64,000 nucleotides of DNA from Mycolicibacterium neoaurum VKM Ac-1815D (GTDB lineage Bacteria; Actinomycetota; Actinomycetes; Mycobacteriales; Mycobacteriaceae): NCBI RefSeq assembly GCF_000317305.3, contig NC_023036.2:930001-994000 (forward strand), read 5' to 3'. Below the pieces are notes generated by a model that did no database searches, was not told where the DNA came from, and was given only the letters and a program-made list of their open reading frames with translations. The position numbers and the translations under genes were made by a program. Shown piece after piece: positions 17,535-28,753 of this stretch. Within the stretch, counting starts at the first letter, position 1, and every line of letters starts with the position of its first letter.

Positions 17535-18617
17535 ATGTTCGACGAATCGGTACGGATCGGGCGCGACACCATCGACGTCGCGCTCGTGGTGCCGTTCAGC
17601 GGACCGGCCGGTATCTACGGTCCGTCATGTGAAGCCTGTGCCGAACTCGCCATCGCCGATATCAACGCCGGACCGGGTTTGCTCGGCAGACAGGTGCGAT
17701 TGGTCCCCGTCGACGGAAGTCGCGCACCGACAGTCGTCGCCGCCGAGATCGCCGCGCTGATCGATCTGGGCGCCGTCGATGCGGTGACCGGCTGGCATAT
17801 CTCACCGGTGCGCAAGGCGATTGCCGAGGTCACCGCCGGCCGGGTGCCGTATGTCTACGGGCCGCTGTATGAGGGCGGCGAGCGCACGCCCGGTCTCTTC
17901 CTGACCGGCGAAACCCCGTCCAGGCAGCTGCTGCCGGCGATGAACTGGATGAAATCGGAGTACGGCATCGATCGCTGGGTGGTGATCGGTAACGACTACG
18001 TCTGGCCACGGGAGACCGGGTCGGCGGCGCGGGTTCACGCCAGGGCTTCCGGGCAACCGCTGCTGGCAGAGATGTACTTCCCGCTGGGAACCGACGATTT
18101 CGGTGCGGCAATCCGCCAGATCGAACAGACCGAGGCCACCGGGGTCCTGCTGCTGTTGGTCGGTGGCGACGGTGTCGCGTTCAACCGCCAGTTCGCGGCC
18201 GCGGGCCTGGGTCGGGCGGTACCCAGGCTGAGCCCGCACGTCGAGGAGAACATGCTGCTGGCCAGTGGACCCGAGAGCAACGAGGGTCTGTTCGCCGCCG
18301 CCGGGTACTTCGAGGCACTGAACACCACTGCCAGTATGGATTTCGCCCGCCACTATTACGGTCATTTCGGGGCTGCGGCGCCGGCCCTGAACAGTATCGG
18401 TGAATCCTGTTACGAGGCACTGACATTGTTCGTGACGCTGGTCTCACGTGCCGGCTCACTCGGCATCGAGTCGATGACCATGGCGGCGACCGACCTGCGT
18501 TACTCCAGCCCGCGCGGTGAGGTGCGGATGCACGGCAACCAGATGTCCCAGGACATCTACATCGCCGAGGCGTTGGGGCTGGATTTCGAGGTGCGGGAGA
18601 GGATCTCGGCCGCCTGA
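17535..18617 (+). CDS. AmiC-like amide-sensing protein (type I periplasmic-binding fold), NhhC-like
   Basis: A 360-residue protein of the branched-chain-amino-acid/amide-binding fold: DVALVVPFSGPAGIYGPSCEACAELAIADIN, then LDLGAVDAVTGWHISPVRKAIAEV and TLFVTLVSRAG. It has no signal peptide, so it is a cytosolic sensor like AmiC rather than a transporter component. AmiC of Pseudomonas binds amides and controls an antiterminator; NhhC of Rhodococcus is the equivalent for nitrile hydratase. ATG 17535 has GGAG 8 nt upstream; GTG 17532 is possible. Its last 61 nt overlap the convergent epimerase gene. Confidence 0.85.
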   Translation: MFDESVRIGRDTIDVALVVPFSGPAGIYGPSCEACAELAIADINAGPGLLGRQVRLVPVDGSRAPTVVAAEIAALIDLGAVDAVTGWHISPVRKAIAEVTAGRVPYVYGPLYEGGERTPGLFLTGETPSRQLLPAMNWMKSEYGIDRWVVIGNDYVWPRETGSAARVHARASGQPLLAEMYFPLGTDDFGAAIRQIEQTEATGVLLLLVGGDGVAFNRQFAAAGLGRAVPRLSPHVEENMLLASGPESNEGLFAAAGYFEALNTTASMDFARHYYGHFGAAAPALNSIGESCYEALTLFVTLVSRAGSLGIESMTMAATDLRYSSPRGEVRMHGNQMSQDIYIAEALGLDFEVRERISAA

Positions 18618-19495
18618 ACGGTGATGCTGAACTCGAACTCCGCGGGATCGCCCTCGGCCACCCGGTAGCCGCCGCGGCGTAACGCGTCGGTCGGCGCCGC
18701 CATCGGCTCGATGGCGACCAGGTCAGCGCCGGGCGGCGCGAACAGCTGAGCCGCCGGATAGCCACGACCGAAACGCACCTCGATGCGCCGCCCTCCGCCG
18801 GCGATGGCGAACACCGCGCCCTCGGGCACCTCATCGAAACCGTCGTCGAGCGCGCGGTCGGCCAGCGGCTCCGCAGACGCCGGCCACACCTGGTGTTCCC
18901 CGGTCGGCAGACCGGCATCGTCGACCGGCAGCCATCGCATGCCAGGAGTGCTCAACATCCAGTCGGCACGTGGCACGTCGGGGATCGTGAGATACGGGTG
19001 ATAGCCGAAGCACAGCGGTACGGCGACGCCGGGCTCCGGCGCCACCGTCGTCGTAATGGTCAGCGTCCGGTCTGCCAGCCGCACCCGCTGGGTCAGCACG
19101 TGCGGAAACGGGAACGCCGCCAGCAGCTCCGGGGTCGTGTACTCCAGAACCGCGATCAGTTCGTCGGTCGAATGCCGTACCCGCCAGCCGGGGTGCGCGG
19201 CCAGGACCCCGTGCATCGGCGCGCCGTGCGGATCGGTCCGCACACCGGGCGCACCGTCCAACCGCACCGTCGCGGTGCCGACCGCATAGTCCTTGCCGCT
19301 CAACCTGTTCGCCCACGGATACAGGATCGGGATGCCCATGGTCTTGCCGTCGGCGATGTACGCATTCAGGCCGCGGCGCTGACCGAGGAACTCGGTGCCG
19401 TCCTCGGCAAGTGAGGTGCCGATCATGCCCGCACCGGGGACGAAGGTCGCGCTCAGCGAGGACGACCGATCATGGAGCACCAGGGATTCGGGCAT
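18557..19495 (-). CDS. Aldose 1-epimerase family protein
   Basis: A 312-residue galactose-mutarotase-fold protein. Visible features are GAGMIGTSL near the N terminus, YPWANRLSG, HGAPMHGVLAAHPGW with the conserved His, FGYHPYLTIPDVPRADW with the second His, and a C-terminal CVAIEPM-like segment. It interconverts alpha and beta anomers of aldoses, or belongs to a related hexose-phosphate subgroup. The start is ATG 19495 with AAAGGAC upstream. It overlaps 61 nt of the AmiC-like gene tail to tail and sits 11 nt downstream of the flavohemoglobin. Confidence 0.85.
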   Translation of the reverse strand: MPESLVLHDRSSSLSATFVPGAGMIGTSLAEDGTEFLGQRRGLNAYIADGKTMGIPILYPWANRLSGKDYAVGTATVRLDGAPGVRTDPHGAPMHGVLAAHPGWRVRHSTDELIAVLEYTTPELLAAFPFPHVLTQRVRLADRTLTITTTVAPEPGVAVPLCFGYHPYLTIPDVPRADWMLSTPGMRWLPVDDAGLPTGEHQVWPASAEPLADRALDDGFDEVPEGAVFAIAGGGRRIEVRFGRGYPAAQLFAPPGADLVAIEPMAAPTDALRRGGYRVAEGDPAEFEFSITVQAAEILSRTSKSSPNASAM

Positions 19496-19506
19496 GGCCC
19501 GTCCTT

Positions 19507-20673
19507 TCACGAGAGCGGATCGTGCTGGATGCGCTCCGGTGGCGCACCCTTGGCGATCAGCGCGGCCTTCGTCGCGGTCACCATCTGTGGCCCGCCGCAG
19601 ATCAGGATCTGCCGGTCGCCCCAGCCGCCGTAGCGTGTCACGACCTCGGGGAGCAATCCGGTCTGGCGCACGTGCAGGCCGCGCGGTGGTGTGTGATCCG
19701 GGTAGTCGGCGGCCCACGGCGGATCGGTGGAGAATTCGGACACCGGCGTGACCGACAACCACGGGTTCATCGACGCGATCTGCCACAGTGTCGGCAGATC
19801 GTAGAGGTCGCTGGGGTACCGGCCGCCGAAGAATAGGTGCACGCGCGGGTTCTCGGCCTCCCGGCACAGATCCATGATCAGCGAACGTAGCGGGGCCAAC
19901 CCGGTGCTACCGGCCACCATCAACACGTCACCGGCTTCGCGGTCGACATGCAGGCCGCCGAGCGGGTGCGACAGGCGCCAGCGGTCGCCGACCGTCGTCT
20001 CACCGATGATCGCCGGGCTGACCATGCCGCCGATCACGGATCGGATGTGGAACTCGACGGATCCGGTGCCGTCATCGGGGATCGCGGGGCTCAGGTAACG
20101 CCACCGCCGTGGCCACTGCGGAACCTGCACCGTGACGTACTGCCCGGGGTGGTACGGCAGCCGCTGGTCCAGTTGCAGTCGGACCACCGAGACATCCCGG
20201 GTGGCGCGGATGTGCTCGACGACCGTGCCGTCGCAGAACGGCGGCCCCTGCTCGGCATCGGCCGCGCCGCGCATCACCCCGATGACCAGATCCACGAAGT
20301 CGACGGTCGCCTCGGCGATCCGGCCGTCCCACACATAGGTCAGATGGCCGCGCAGGGTGGCCAGCAGCGCTTCCCGCATGGTGTCGTAATGGGAATGCGT
20401 CACACCGTATTTGCGGTGATCGCGACCAAGCTGGGCCAGGAAGGCCACCGGTTCCTCGGCGCGCTGGGCGATCATCTCACCGAGGAGCCAGCCCAGCGCC
20501 TGGCTGAGCGCACGGCGCTGGGGCGCCATATCCGGCGGGAACAGGTCGCGCACGGTCGCATCGATGGCGAACCAGTGGGTGTAGAAGCGACCGATCAGTG
20601 CGTCCGAATGAGGGCCGTTGGGGTCGACGGCGGCGCGCAGTGTCTGCAGCGCGTCACGGTCATCGAGTCCCAC
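19507..20673 (-). CDS. Type II flavohemoglobin (Rv0385-like)
   Basis: A 388-residue protein with a globin domain (residues about 1-135), an FAD domain and an NAD domain. The globin part has GRFYTHWFAIDATVRDLFP and proximal His86 in LGRDHRKYG. The reductase part has WRYLSPAI in place of the usual RxYS flavin motif, VAGSTGLAPLRSL for pyridine nucleotide and ICGGPQM. This matches Rv0385, the mycobacterial type II flavohemoglobin, which differs from NO-dioxygenase flavohemoglobins in key residues and has been linked to lactate/redox metabolism. GTG 20673 is chosen because upstream in-frame sequence enters the divergent gene. It is near clpB, as in M. tuberculosis. Confidence 0.85.
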   Translation of the reverse strand: MGLDDRDALQTLRAAVDPNGPHSDALIGRFYTHWFAIDATVRDLFPPDMAPQRRALSQALGWLLGEMIAQRAEEPVAFLAQLGRDHRKYGVTHSHYDTMREALLATLRGHLTYVWDGRIAEATVDFVDLVIGVMRGAADAEQGPPFCDGTVVEHIRATRDVSVVRLQLDQRLPYHPGQYVTVQVPQWPRRWRYLSPAIPDDGTGSVEFHIRSVIGGMVSPAIIGETTVGDRWRLSHPLGGLHVDREAGDVLMVAGSTGLAPLRSLIMDLCREAENPRVHLFFGGRYPSDLYDLPTLWQIASMNPWLSVTPVSEFSTDPPWAADYPDHTPPRGLHVRQTGLLPEVVTRYGGWGDRQILICGGPQMVTATKAALIAKGAPPERIQHDPLS

Positions 20674-20733
20674 GTCCGCCGAGTTTAGGTGAGTCGCCAC
20701 CAATGCCGACGCACGGCAGGTTGCCGCGATACC

Positions 20734-21684
20734 GTGTGCACCATCGAAGAGACAACGGCGATTCTGGTGTTTCACCACGGTGGCGACGGCTCGTTCTCCG
20801 AGTGGGCCGACACGGTGGTGGCATCCGCGTCGGCGGCAGCCGGTCATGTCGCGGCGTGGGTGTCGGTGGTCGACGGGCCCTTCGAGCCGGCGCTGGCAGT
20901 GAGTTTCAGCGCGGGCGCCGCGGCCGATGACTGGTTGGACAGCGCGGAGCGCGCAGAGGTGATGCGTGCCGGTGCCGCGCTCGGCTGGCGGTCCGCCGCG
21001 CCGGCACTGCTGCTTGACGGGACGGGTGCACCGCCACCCGGAATCGGTGCTTTCCGGCATCAGATCAGGGCGGGCCGGGTCGGCGAATTCCTGGAATCGC
21101 AAACCCATCTCACCGCGGCGGCGAGCGGATTCAGCGGTTACGAGGGCACCTCGTTGTTCGTGCAGGGCGAGGAGGAAGCGCTGTCGGTGCTGCGATTCCG
21201 CACCGACCGGCAGCTGGCCGCGTGGACGTCATCGCGCCAACGGGAAAATGCCCTGCCCTCCCTGCGGTCGAGCCTGCGCGGCGAGTTCGCATCGGTGTCG
21301 GGCACCACCGCGTTCGGCACCACGGTGCGCACCGAGGGCGGCCGGGTGCTGATGACGCCGAACTGGAAGTCGGCCATGCTGGTGATGCTGGTTCTCTACC
21401 CGACGGTGATGCTGTTGTCGAGATTCCTCGGGCCGCAGCTGGATCGCTCGGGAGCGGACCCGTGGCTGGCGTTGTGGCTGAGTCAGGTGGCCAGCGTCGT
21501 CCTGATGCAGTGGTGGCTGATGCCCTGGGCGTCAAAACCGTTCCGGCGCTGGCTCGATCCGGTCGAGGGCTCGGGCTGGCGCAGCAACGTGGCCGGCGCC
21601 TCGGCGATCGCGCTGGCCTACGTGGTGACGCTGTGGCTGTTCGGGACGGTCCGGTGGCTGCAGTACTGGGACTACACCAACTGA
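20734..21684 (+). CDS. Antibiotic-biosynthesis-monooxygenase-like protein with C-terminal membrane helices
   Basis: A 316-residue protein from GTG 20734. The first 210 residues look like two ferredoxin-like ABM repeats (VFHHGGDGSFSEWADTVVASASAAAGHVAAW; then HQIRAGRVGEFLESQTHLTAAASGFSGYEGT). About three hydrophobic helices follow (residues about 225-250, 260-280, 295-312). This ABM-plus-membrane layout is known in actinobacteria, but its substrate is not. It converges on the GAP gene with adjacent stop codons. Confidence 0.7.
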   Translation: MCTIEETTAILVFHHGGDGSFSEWADTVVASASAAAGHVAAWVSVVDGPFEPALAVSFSAGAAADDWLDSAERAEVMRAGAALGWRSAAPALLLDGTGAPPPGIGAFRHQIRAGRVGEFLESQTHLTAAASGFSGYEGTSLFVQGEEEALSVLRFRTDRQLAAWTSSRQRENALPSLRSSLRGEFASVSGTTAFGTTVRTEGGRVLMTPNWKSAMLVMLVLYPTVMLLSRFLGPQLDRSGADPWLALWLSQVASVVLMQWWLMPWASKPFRRWLDPVEGSGWRSNVAGASAIALAYVVTLWLFGTVRWLQYWDYTN

Positions 21685-22356
21685 TCAAGCCAATCCGTGA
21701 ATACCCTTGTACAGCACCATGATGCCGATCACGAGCAGAATGGCGGCGACCAGCGTGGCGTGCTGGTGCTCCATCCACATCCGTAGCCGACGCAGTGGTC
21801 CGGCCAGTCGCTCACCGCTGATCGTGTAGGCCACGATCGGCACGATGACGGTGCTCGCGGCGACCACCACGAAGTAGGGGACCGCAAGCCAGGCGTGTTC
21901 GACACCGACACCGGCACTGCCGATGGCCAGCCCCGCGGCGATGCAGATGAACAGCACCTTCGGGTTCACCACCGCCAGCACCGCCGCGGTCGCCGCCGCG
22001 CGGGCCGGGGTCAGGCCGCTGAGCTTGCGCATCCAGGCCGGGGAGTGCTCGGACTTGTGCCGGGTGGCGAACCGGTAACCGCCGAACACGATCAGCGCGG
22101 CGCCCACCACCAGCCGCAACCAGGACGCCCAGCCCGGGGGTTCGTCGAACGATCCGACCAGTCCCGAAGCGGCCACGAAAACCGAGGTGAGCACCCCGAG
22201 CCCGACCAGCCAGCCGGCCAGGTATGCCAGCCCGGTGGGGCGGGCGCGGGCGCTGTCCAGGGCGAGCACCGCCGGGATGATCGACAACGGGGACAGCGCG
22301 ATCACCATCGCCAGCGGGGCCAGCTCGGCAAGTAGTGATCCCCAACCTGTGGTCAT
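21685..22356 (-). CDS. GAP/Sap-type six-helix membrane protein
   Basis: A 223-residue inner-membrane protein with six helices, in the LysE-like GAP family (Pfam Sap type): LAPLAMVIALSPLSIIPAVLALDSARARPTGLAYLAGWLVG at the start and LVVVNPKVLFICIAAG-type motif in helix 4. In mycobacteria GAP proteins assist export of surface glycolipids (glycopeptidolipid, sulfolipid). No glycolipid synthesis genes are adjacent, so the cargo is unknown. Confidence 0.75.
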   Translation of the reverse strand: MTTGWGSLLAELAPLAMVIALSPLSIIPAVLALDSARARPTGLAYLAGWLVGLGVLTSVFVAASGLVGSFDEPPGWASWLRLVVGAALIVFGGYRFATRHKSEHSPAWMRKLSGLTPARAAATAAVLAVVNPKVLFICIAAGLAIGSAGVGVEHAWLAVPYFVVVAASTVIVPIVAYTISGERLAGPLRRLRMWMEHQHATLVAAILLVIGIMVLYKGIHGLA

Positions 22357-22381
22357 GCAGCAGAAGGTAGCAAGGTGCCGG

Positions 22382-22774
22382 TCAGTATTCGCACCACTTC
22401 CACCGGCCGCCCTCGCTGACGAAGGCGATCTCGTCGGCGTCCGCACCGTGATTCTCGATCACCGCGCGCGCGGTGGAACCGTCGACCTCCAACTCCAGGA
22501 TCGTCAGATCCAGCGTGCCGTCGGCGCGGGCGTCCTGCAGTTCATCGTCGGAGAACACGTCCTGAGCCAGCAGCTCGGCACACATCAACTGCCTCAGGCC
22601 ATCGAAATCACTGGTATTCCAGGCCGATTCGAACTCCTGAACCAGTTCGACGATCTGCGCTTCGGCGGACCACGGTTGCACATCGTCCGGCGCCGAGGCG
22701 GTCCCGGTGGTGGACCGGGCGCAGCCGACCAGGCTCAGGGCCGTGCAGATGAGCACCACCACCAGCCGGGTCAT
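22382..22774 (-). CDS. Lipoprotein with NTF2-like domain
   Basis: A 130-residue lipoprotein: a short hydrophobic signal ending in the lipobox SLVGC (Cys18). The rest looks like a small NTF2/DUF4878-like fold with IVELVQEFESAWNTSDFDGLRQLMC and a C-terminal GGRWKWCEY strand. Two other anchored proteins in this window (36836-37528 and 52963-53406) end with a similar W-K-x-C strand. It overlaps the CYTH gene by 4 nt (ATGA), so the two are translationally coupled. Confidence 0.65.
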   Translation of the reverse strand: MTRLVVVLICTALSLVGCARSTTGTASAPDDVQPWSAEAQIVELVQEFESAWNTSDFDGLRQLMCAELLAQDVFSDDELQDARADGTLDLTILELEVDGSTARAVIENHGADADEIAFVSEGGRWKWCEY

Positions 22775-23409
22775 GGTCGTTGCGAGGACCCTTCGACATC
22801 GTTGTGCCCGAGGGTGTCGACGAAGCGGGGGCCGACGCGGGCGAGCTCGTCGCGATAGGCGGTGGCCCACCCCCCGAAGGGACGGTGAGCCAGGTATTCG
22901 TTGCGGAAACGGTCGTCCTCGGAGACCTCGGTGGCACAGAAGGCCGGAATGGTCAGGTCGACCACCGGTGCGTTGCGTTCCACCTCGGCCAGCAGCAGTG
23001 GGGCGTTGCGACCGAGGAACCGGTCGATCACCCAGCCGTCCTCGCCGAGCCAGGCCGAGTAGCGGACCTTGGCGATGACATGCGCGGCGCGCGCGACGAT
23101 CTGCCCGGCGACCATCGGGTCCAGATTGCGTTCGGCCTCGTATCGGGTGCCACCGGCGGCGGGGCCCTTGGCGGTCATGGTGCCGATGGCGTCGTCGCCG
23201 AGCGCGTCGATCAGCTCGGCCGGCGTGGCATCGAGGTTTTCCGGTGCGGAACCTTGCAGGCGGATGCGCACCGCGTACCCGTCGGCGGCGAACAGGTAGG
23301 CCTGCACGATCAGGGCGGGTCGGGGATCGAGGGCGGCGACGGCGGGCAGCTGTTCGACGTAGAACTTGCGCTCGAACTCGAAGTCCCCGAATTCCTGGGA
23401 TTCGGACAT
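22771..23409 (-). CDS. CYTH-domain protein
   Basis: A 212-residue protein starting with FEFERKFYV, a form of the ExExK signature of the CYTH superfamily (class IV adenylate cyclases, thiamine and polyphosphate phosphatases). Further strands such as YAVRIRLQG, GTMTAKGPAAGGTRYEAER and LAEVERNAPVVDL line the tunnel with charged residues. The family acts on triphosphates with Mg. The substrate is unknown; adenylate cyclase or tripolyphosphatase activity are both possible. Confidence 0.75.
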   Translation of the reverse strand: MSESQEFGDFEFERKFYVEQLPAVAALDPRPALIVQAYLFAADGYAVRIRLQGSAPENLDATPAELIDALGDDAIGTMTAKGPAAGGTRYEAERNLDPMVAGQIVARAAHVIAKVRYSAWLGEDGWVIDRFLGRNAPLLLAEVERNAPVVDLTIPAFCATEVSEDDRFRNEYLAHRPFGGWATAYRDELARVGPRFVDTLGHNDVEGSSQRP

Positions 23410-23485
23410 GAACCGACGTTAGTCCCTAGCCGCCACTGCGGCCGGGCGCGGAGACTGTGTGTCACCGACGTCTAAAAAAGATAGA

Positions 23486-23506
23486 CTTGAGCGGAACAGA
23501 CTCAAC
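23486..23506. promoter_or_regulatory. HAIR element (HspR operator) upstream of clpB
   Basis: CTTGAGC, 7 nt, ACTCAAC: 12 of 14 positions of the HAIR consensus, 67-87 nt before the clpB GTG. A TTGACT hexamer (23508-23513) follows directly, so HspR bound here would block the promoter. The same 7-nt spacing occurs at dnaK. Confidence 0.88.
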
Positions 23507-23572
23507 CTTGACTGCGTTGCACTACACGACAAGCATTTTTACCAAGCTGCACAACCTAGAAAGGTAGGTGTC

Positions 23573-26119
<2,547 letters not shown>

Positions 26120-26130
26120 CCTGCCCGCTG

Positions 26131-26183
26131 AGTGGCCACTTGTTGCACGGTTTCGCAAAGATTCCGGGCGATAAGTGGCCATT
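26131..26183. repeat. Inverted repeat downstream of clpB
   Basis: AGTGGCCACTT (26131-26141) and AAGTGGCCATT (26173-26183) are inverted copies at 10 of 11 positions, with a 31-nt loop. They start 11 nt after the clpB stop. There is no T-run. It may be a transcript-end structure or a dispersed intergenic element. Confidence 0.5.
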
Positions 26184-26255
26184 CGGCGTTCCGGTCGAAG
26201 ATTGTGACCACTTCGAGTTCTGGCGAATCCCGGTCCAGCAAGTACGCTGAGGGCG

Positions 26256-27089
26256 ATGGTTCCTCTCTGGTTCACGCTGTCCGCACTCTGCTTCGTGAGT
26301 GCGGCAGTCCTGTTGTACGTGGATTTCGGCCGTCGGCGAGGTCTCGGCCGACGCCGTAAGTCGTGGGCGAAGTCGCACGGGTTCGACTACGAACACGAAT
26401 CCGCCGACATCCTCGACCGCTGGAAGCGCGGCGTGATGTCAACCGTCGGTGACAGCGCCCACGCCCGCAACGTGGTGCTCGGCCAGATCCGCGGCGAGGC
26501 GGTCTTCATCTTCGATATCGACGATGTGGCCACCGTGATCGCCCTGCACCGCAAGGTGGGCACCAATGTGGTGGTCGACCTGCGACTCAAGGACATCAAG
26601 GAGCCCCGCGAGAGCGATATCTGGCTGCTCGGCGCGATCGGCCCGCGGATGGTGTACTCGACCAATCTGGATGCGGCCCGCCGGGCCTGCGACCGCCGGA
26701 TGGTGACCTTCGCCCACACCGCACCGGACTGCGCCGAGATCATGTGGAACGAGCAGAACTGGACGTTGGTGGCCATGCCGGTCACCAGCACTCGCGCCCA
26801 GTGGGACGAGGGCCTGCGCACGGTGCGCCAGTTCAACGACCTGCTGCGGGTGCTCCCGCCCGTGCAGCAGCCCGGCACCAACGGCGCCCGCGCCGGACAG
26901 CCCGCGCTGGCCCGCCGGAGCGGCTCCCCGAGCCGGCCGCTGGCGCCCCGGCCCGCTGCGCTGCAGAGCCCGGCCGAACTGCCCGCCGGTCGCGGCGATC
27001 AGCCGCCTAGCCGCAGCGATGTCAGCCGCTACACCCAGCAACGCCCGCCGGTGCACCAGCCCCGCCAGGCGCCCCACTTCCAGCGGTAG
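26256..27089 (+). CDS. Conserved mycobacterial anchored protein (Rv0383c-like)
   Basis: A 277-residue protein with an N-terminal transmembrane helix (LWFTLSALCFVSAAVLLYV) and a basic stop-transfer, then a globular domain (SHGFDYEHESADILDRWKRGVMS; ESDIWLLGAIGPRMVYSTNLDAARRACDRRM) and a Pro/Ala/Gln-rich disordered tail from about residue 205. Size, topology and position after clpB match Rv0383c as I recall. Function is unknown; most of the protein should face the cytosol. Confidence 0.7.
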   Translation: MVPLWFTLSALCFVSAAVLLYVDFGRRRGLGRRRKSWAKSHGFDYEHESADILDRWKRGVMSTVGDSAHARNVVLGQIRGEAVFIFDIDDVATVIALHRKVGTNVVVDLRLKDIKEPRESDIWLLGAIGPRMVYSTNLDAARRACDRRMVTFAHTAPDCAEIMWNEQNWTLVAMPVTSTRAQWDEGLRTVRQFNDLLRVLPPVQQPGTNGARAGQPALARRSGSPSRPLAPRPAALQSPAELPAGRGDQPPSRSDVSRYTQQRPPVHQPRQAPHFQR

Positions 27090-27857
27090 ATGCAGGTACT
27101 GATCACCGGCCCGACCTCGGGCATCGGTGCCGGATTCGCCCGCCGCTACGCCGCGGACGGCCATGACCTGATCCTGGTCGCCCGCAATGCCGACGGGCTG
27201 AGGGCGCTGGCCACCGAACTGGGTGATCGGCACGGTGTCTCCGTCGAGGTGCTCCGCGCCGACCTCGCCGACCAAGCCGGCCGCGATGCCGTCTGCGCAC
27301 GGTTGCGCGACGGCGTGCAGGTGCTGATCAACAACGCCGGGTTCGGCACCTCCGGTGAGTTCTGGACCGCGGACTACGCGCAGCTGCAGTCCCAGCTCGA
27401 CGTCAACGTCACCGCCGTCATGGCGCTCACTCATGCCGCGCTGCCCCCCATGCTGGCTGCCGGCACCGGCACCGTCATCAATGTCGCCAGCGTCGCCGGC
27501 CTGATGCCGGGTCGCGGGTCGACCTACTCGGCCTCCAAGGCCTGGGTGATCGCCTTCTCCGAGGGGTTGGCCAACGGCCTCGGCGGCACCGGGGTCGGCG
27601 TCCACGCCCTGTGCCCCGGATTCGTGCGTACCGAATTCCACGAGCGGGCCGGTATCGATATGGCCGGAACCCCGTCCTGGTTCTGGCTGGAGGTCGACGA
27701 TGTCGTCGAGGACACCCTCGCCGGCGTGGCCGACCACGAGGTCGTCATCGTGCCGGGCCTGCAGTACAAGGCGCTGACCACCGGTAGTCGACTGCTTCCG
27801 CGAACCCTGTTGCGCGGCTTGACGAAACGAGTCGGCAAGGGCCGTGATCGCACGTGA
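27090..27857 (+). CDS. Short-chain dehydrogenase/reductase (classical SDR)
   Basis: A 255-residue SDR: nucleotide loop [11 protein letters not shown] at residues 6-16, NNAGFGTSG, the catalytic Ser in NVASVAG, and YSASK as the Tyr-Lys pair. This is the usual NAD(P)H-dependent oxidoreductase fold; the substrate is unknown. It starts directly after the preceding stop and overlaps the next gene by 4 nt (GTGA), so it lies within one operon. In M. tuberculosis I remember pyrE in this interval; here an SDR occupies it. Confidence 0.85.
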   Translation: MQVLITGPTSGIGAGFARRYAADGHDLILVARNADGLRALATELGDRHGVSVEVLRADLADQAGRDAVCARLRDGVQVLINNAGFGTSGEFWTADYAQLQSQLDVNVTAVMALTHAALPPMLAAGTGTVINVASVAGLMPGRGSTYSASKAWVIAFSEGLANGLGGTGVGVHALCPGFVRTEFHERAGIDMAGTPSWFWLEVDDVVEDTLAGVADHEVVIVPGLQYKALTTGSRLLPRTLLRGLTKRVGKGRDRT

Positions 27858-28753
27858 TCCGCACCGCCATCGCGCTGCTGGCGGCCGTCATGCTGGTGGC
27901 TGGATGTGCAGCAAGCGATGATCACCAGGGGCCCTTCGGCGCCCAGCAGGCCACCCTCGGCGAGGCCCAGTCGCTGCTCGGCTGGAACATCTCGGTGGCC
28001 AATCTGCGCTTCGAGGGCAACCAGGTGCTGGTGGACGTCGACGCAGCCGTCGCCGACGAGAACGCCGACCATGTCGCCGCGGACAGCCTGCGCTTCGGTC
28101 TCTACGGCGCGCTGTCGCATCCGCTGGAGGCCACCGCCGTCGGCAGCTGTGACTCGGTCACCGACCTGAACCTGCAACCGGTCACCGCCGCCGATCCCGC
28201 CAGGCTCAGCGGCACCGTCTGTCTCGGCCCGCTGCGCGACCAGAGTCAGGTGCGCGGCATCTACGTGTACTCGCCCAAGGACCGGATGCCGAAGACCACC
28301 GTCGCCTACCCGGCCGCCTTCCCACTGGGCCTGGCACCCACGCCGGACAACGACACCGGACTGGTCATCACCTCCACCAGCGTCGACGGATTCGCCGCCG
28401 ACGGGTCACAGCTGCGGCCCGAGGCGATCGGTGACCCCGACGCGTTCACCGGTAACGGATACATGTTGCTCGGTCTGTCGATCGACGGTCTGGCGCAGCG
28501 GTATCGGGAGGATTCGCAGCACCGCGGCGGGCCGCTGATGGTGCTCACCGGTCCGACACTGCCGGGAAAGGGCCTCTCGTATGCCTGTTCGGCGTACGGG
28601 TCCTCGCTGCTGGTGTTGCCCGACGAGACCCGCGATGCCGTCGCGATCCGGGCTTCACTGTGCACCCAGGGCGAGATCAACGCCGCGCTGCTGTACCCGA
28701 CCGTTTCGGTGGTCGGTACCCACGCCGCGTTGTGGACCACCCCCGATGACTGA
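27854..28753 (+). CDS. Putative lipoprotein (Rv0381c-like position)
   Basis: A 299-residue predicted lipoprotein from GTG 27854. The signal [17 protein letters not shown] puts the lipidated Cys at about residue 18. The mature part is a beta-rich domain with [26 protein letters not shown] and several paired-looking cysteines ([23 protein letters not shown]). No known enzyme motif is present. It is coupled to the SDR upstream and overlaps the rRNA/tRNA methyltransferase start by 8 nt. Confidence 0.7.
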   Translation: MIRTAIALLAAVMLVAGCAASDDHQGPFGAQQATLGEAQSLLGWNISVANLRFEGNQVLVDVDAAVADENADHVAADSLRFGLYGALSHPLEATAVGSCDSVTDLNLQPVTAADPARLSGTVCLGPLRDQSQVRGIYVYSPKDRMPKTTVAYPAAFPLGLAPTPDNDTGLVITSTSVDGFAADGSQLRPEAIGDPDAFTGNGYMLLGLSIDGLAQRYREDSQHRGGPLMVLTGPTLPGKGLSYACSAYGSSLLVLPDETRDAVAIRASLCTQGEINAALLYPTVSVVGTHAALWTTPDD

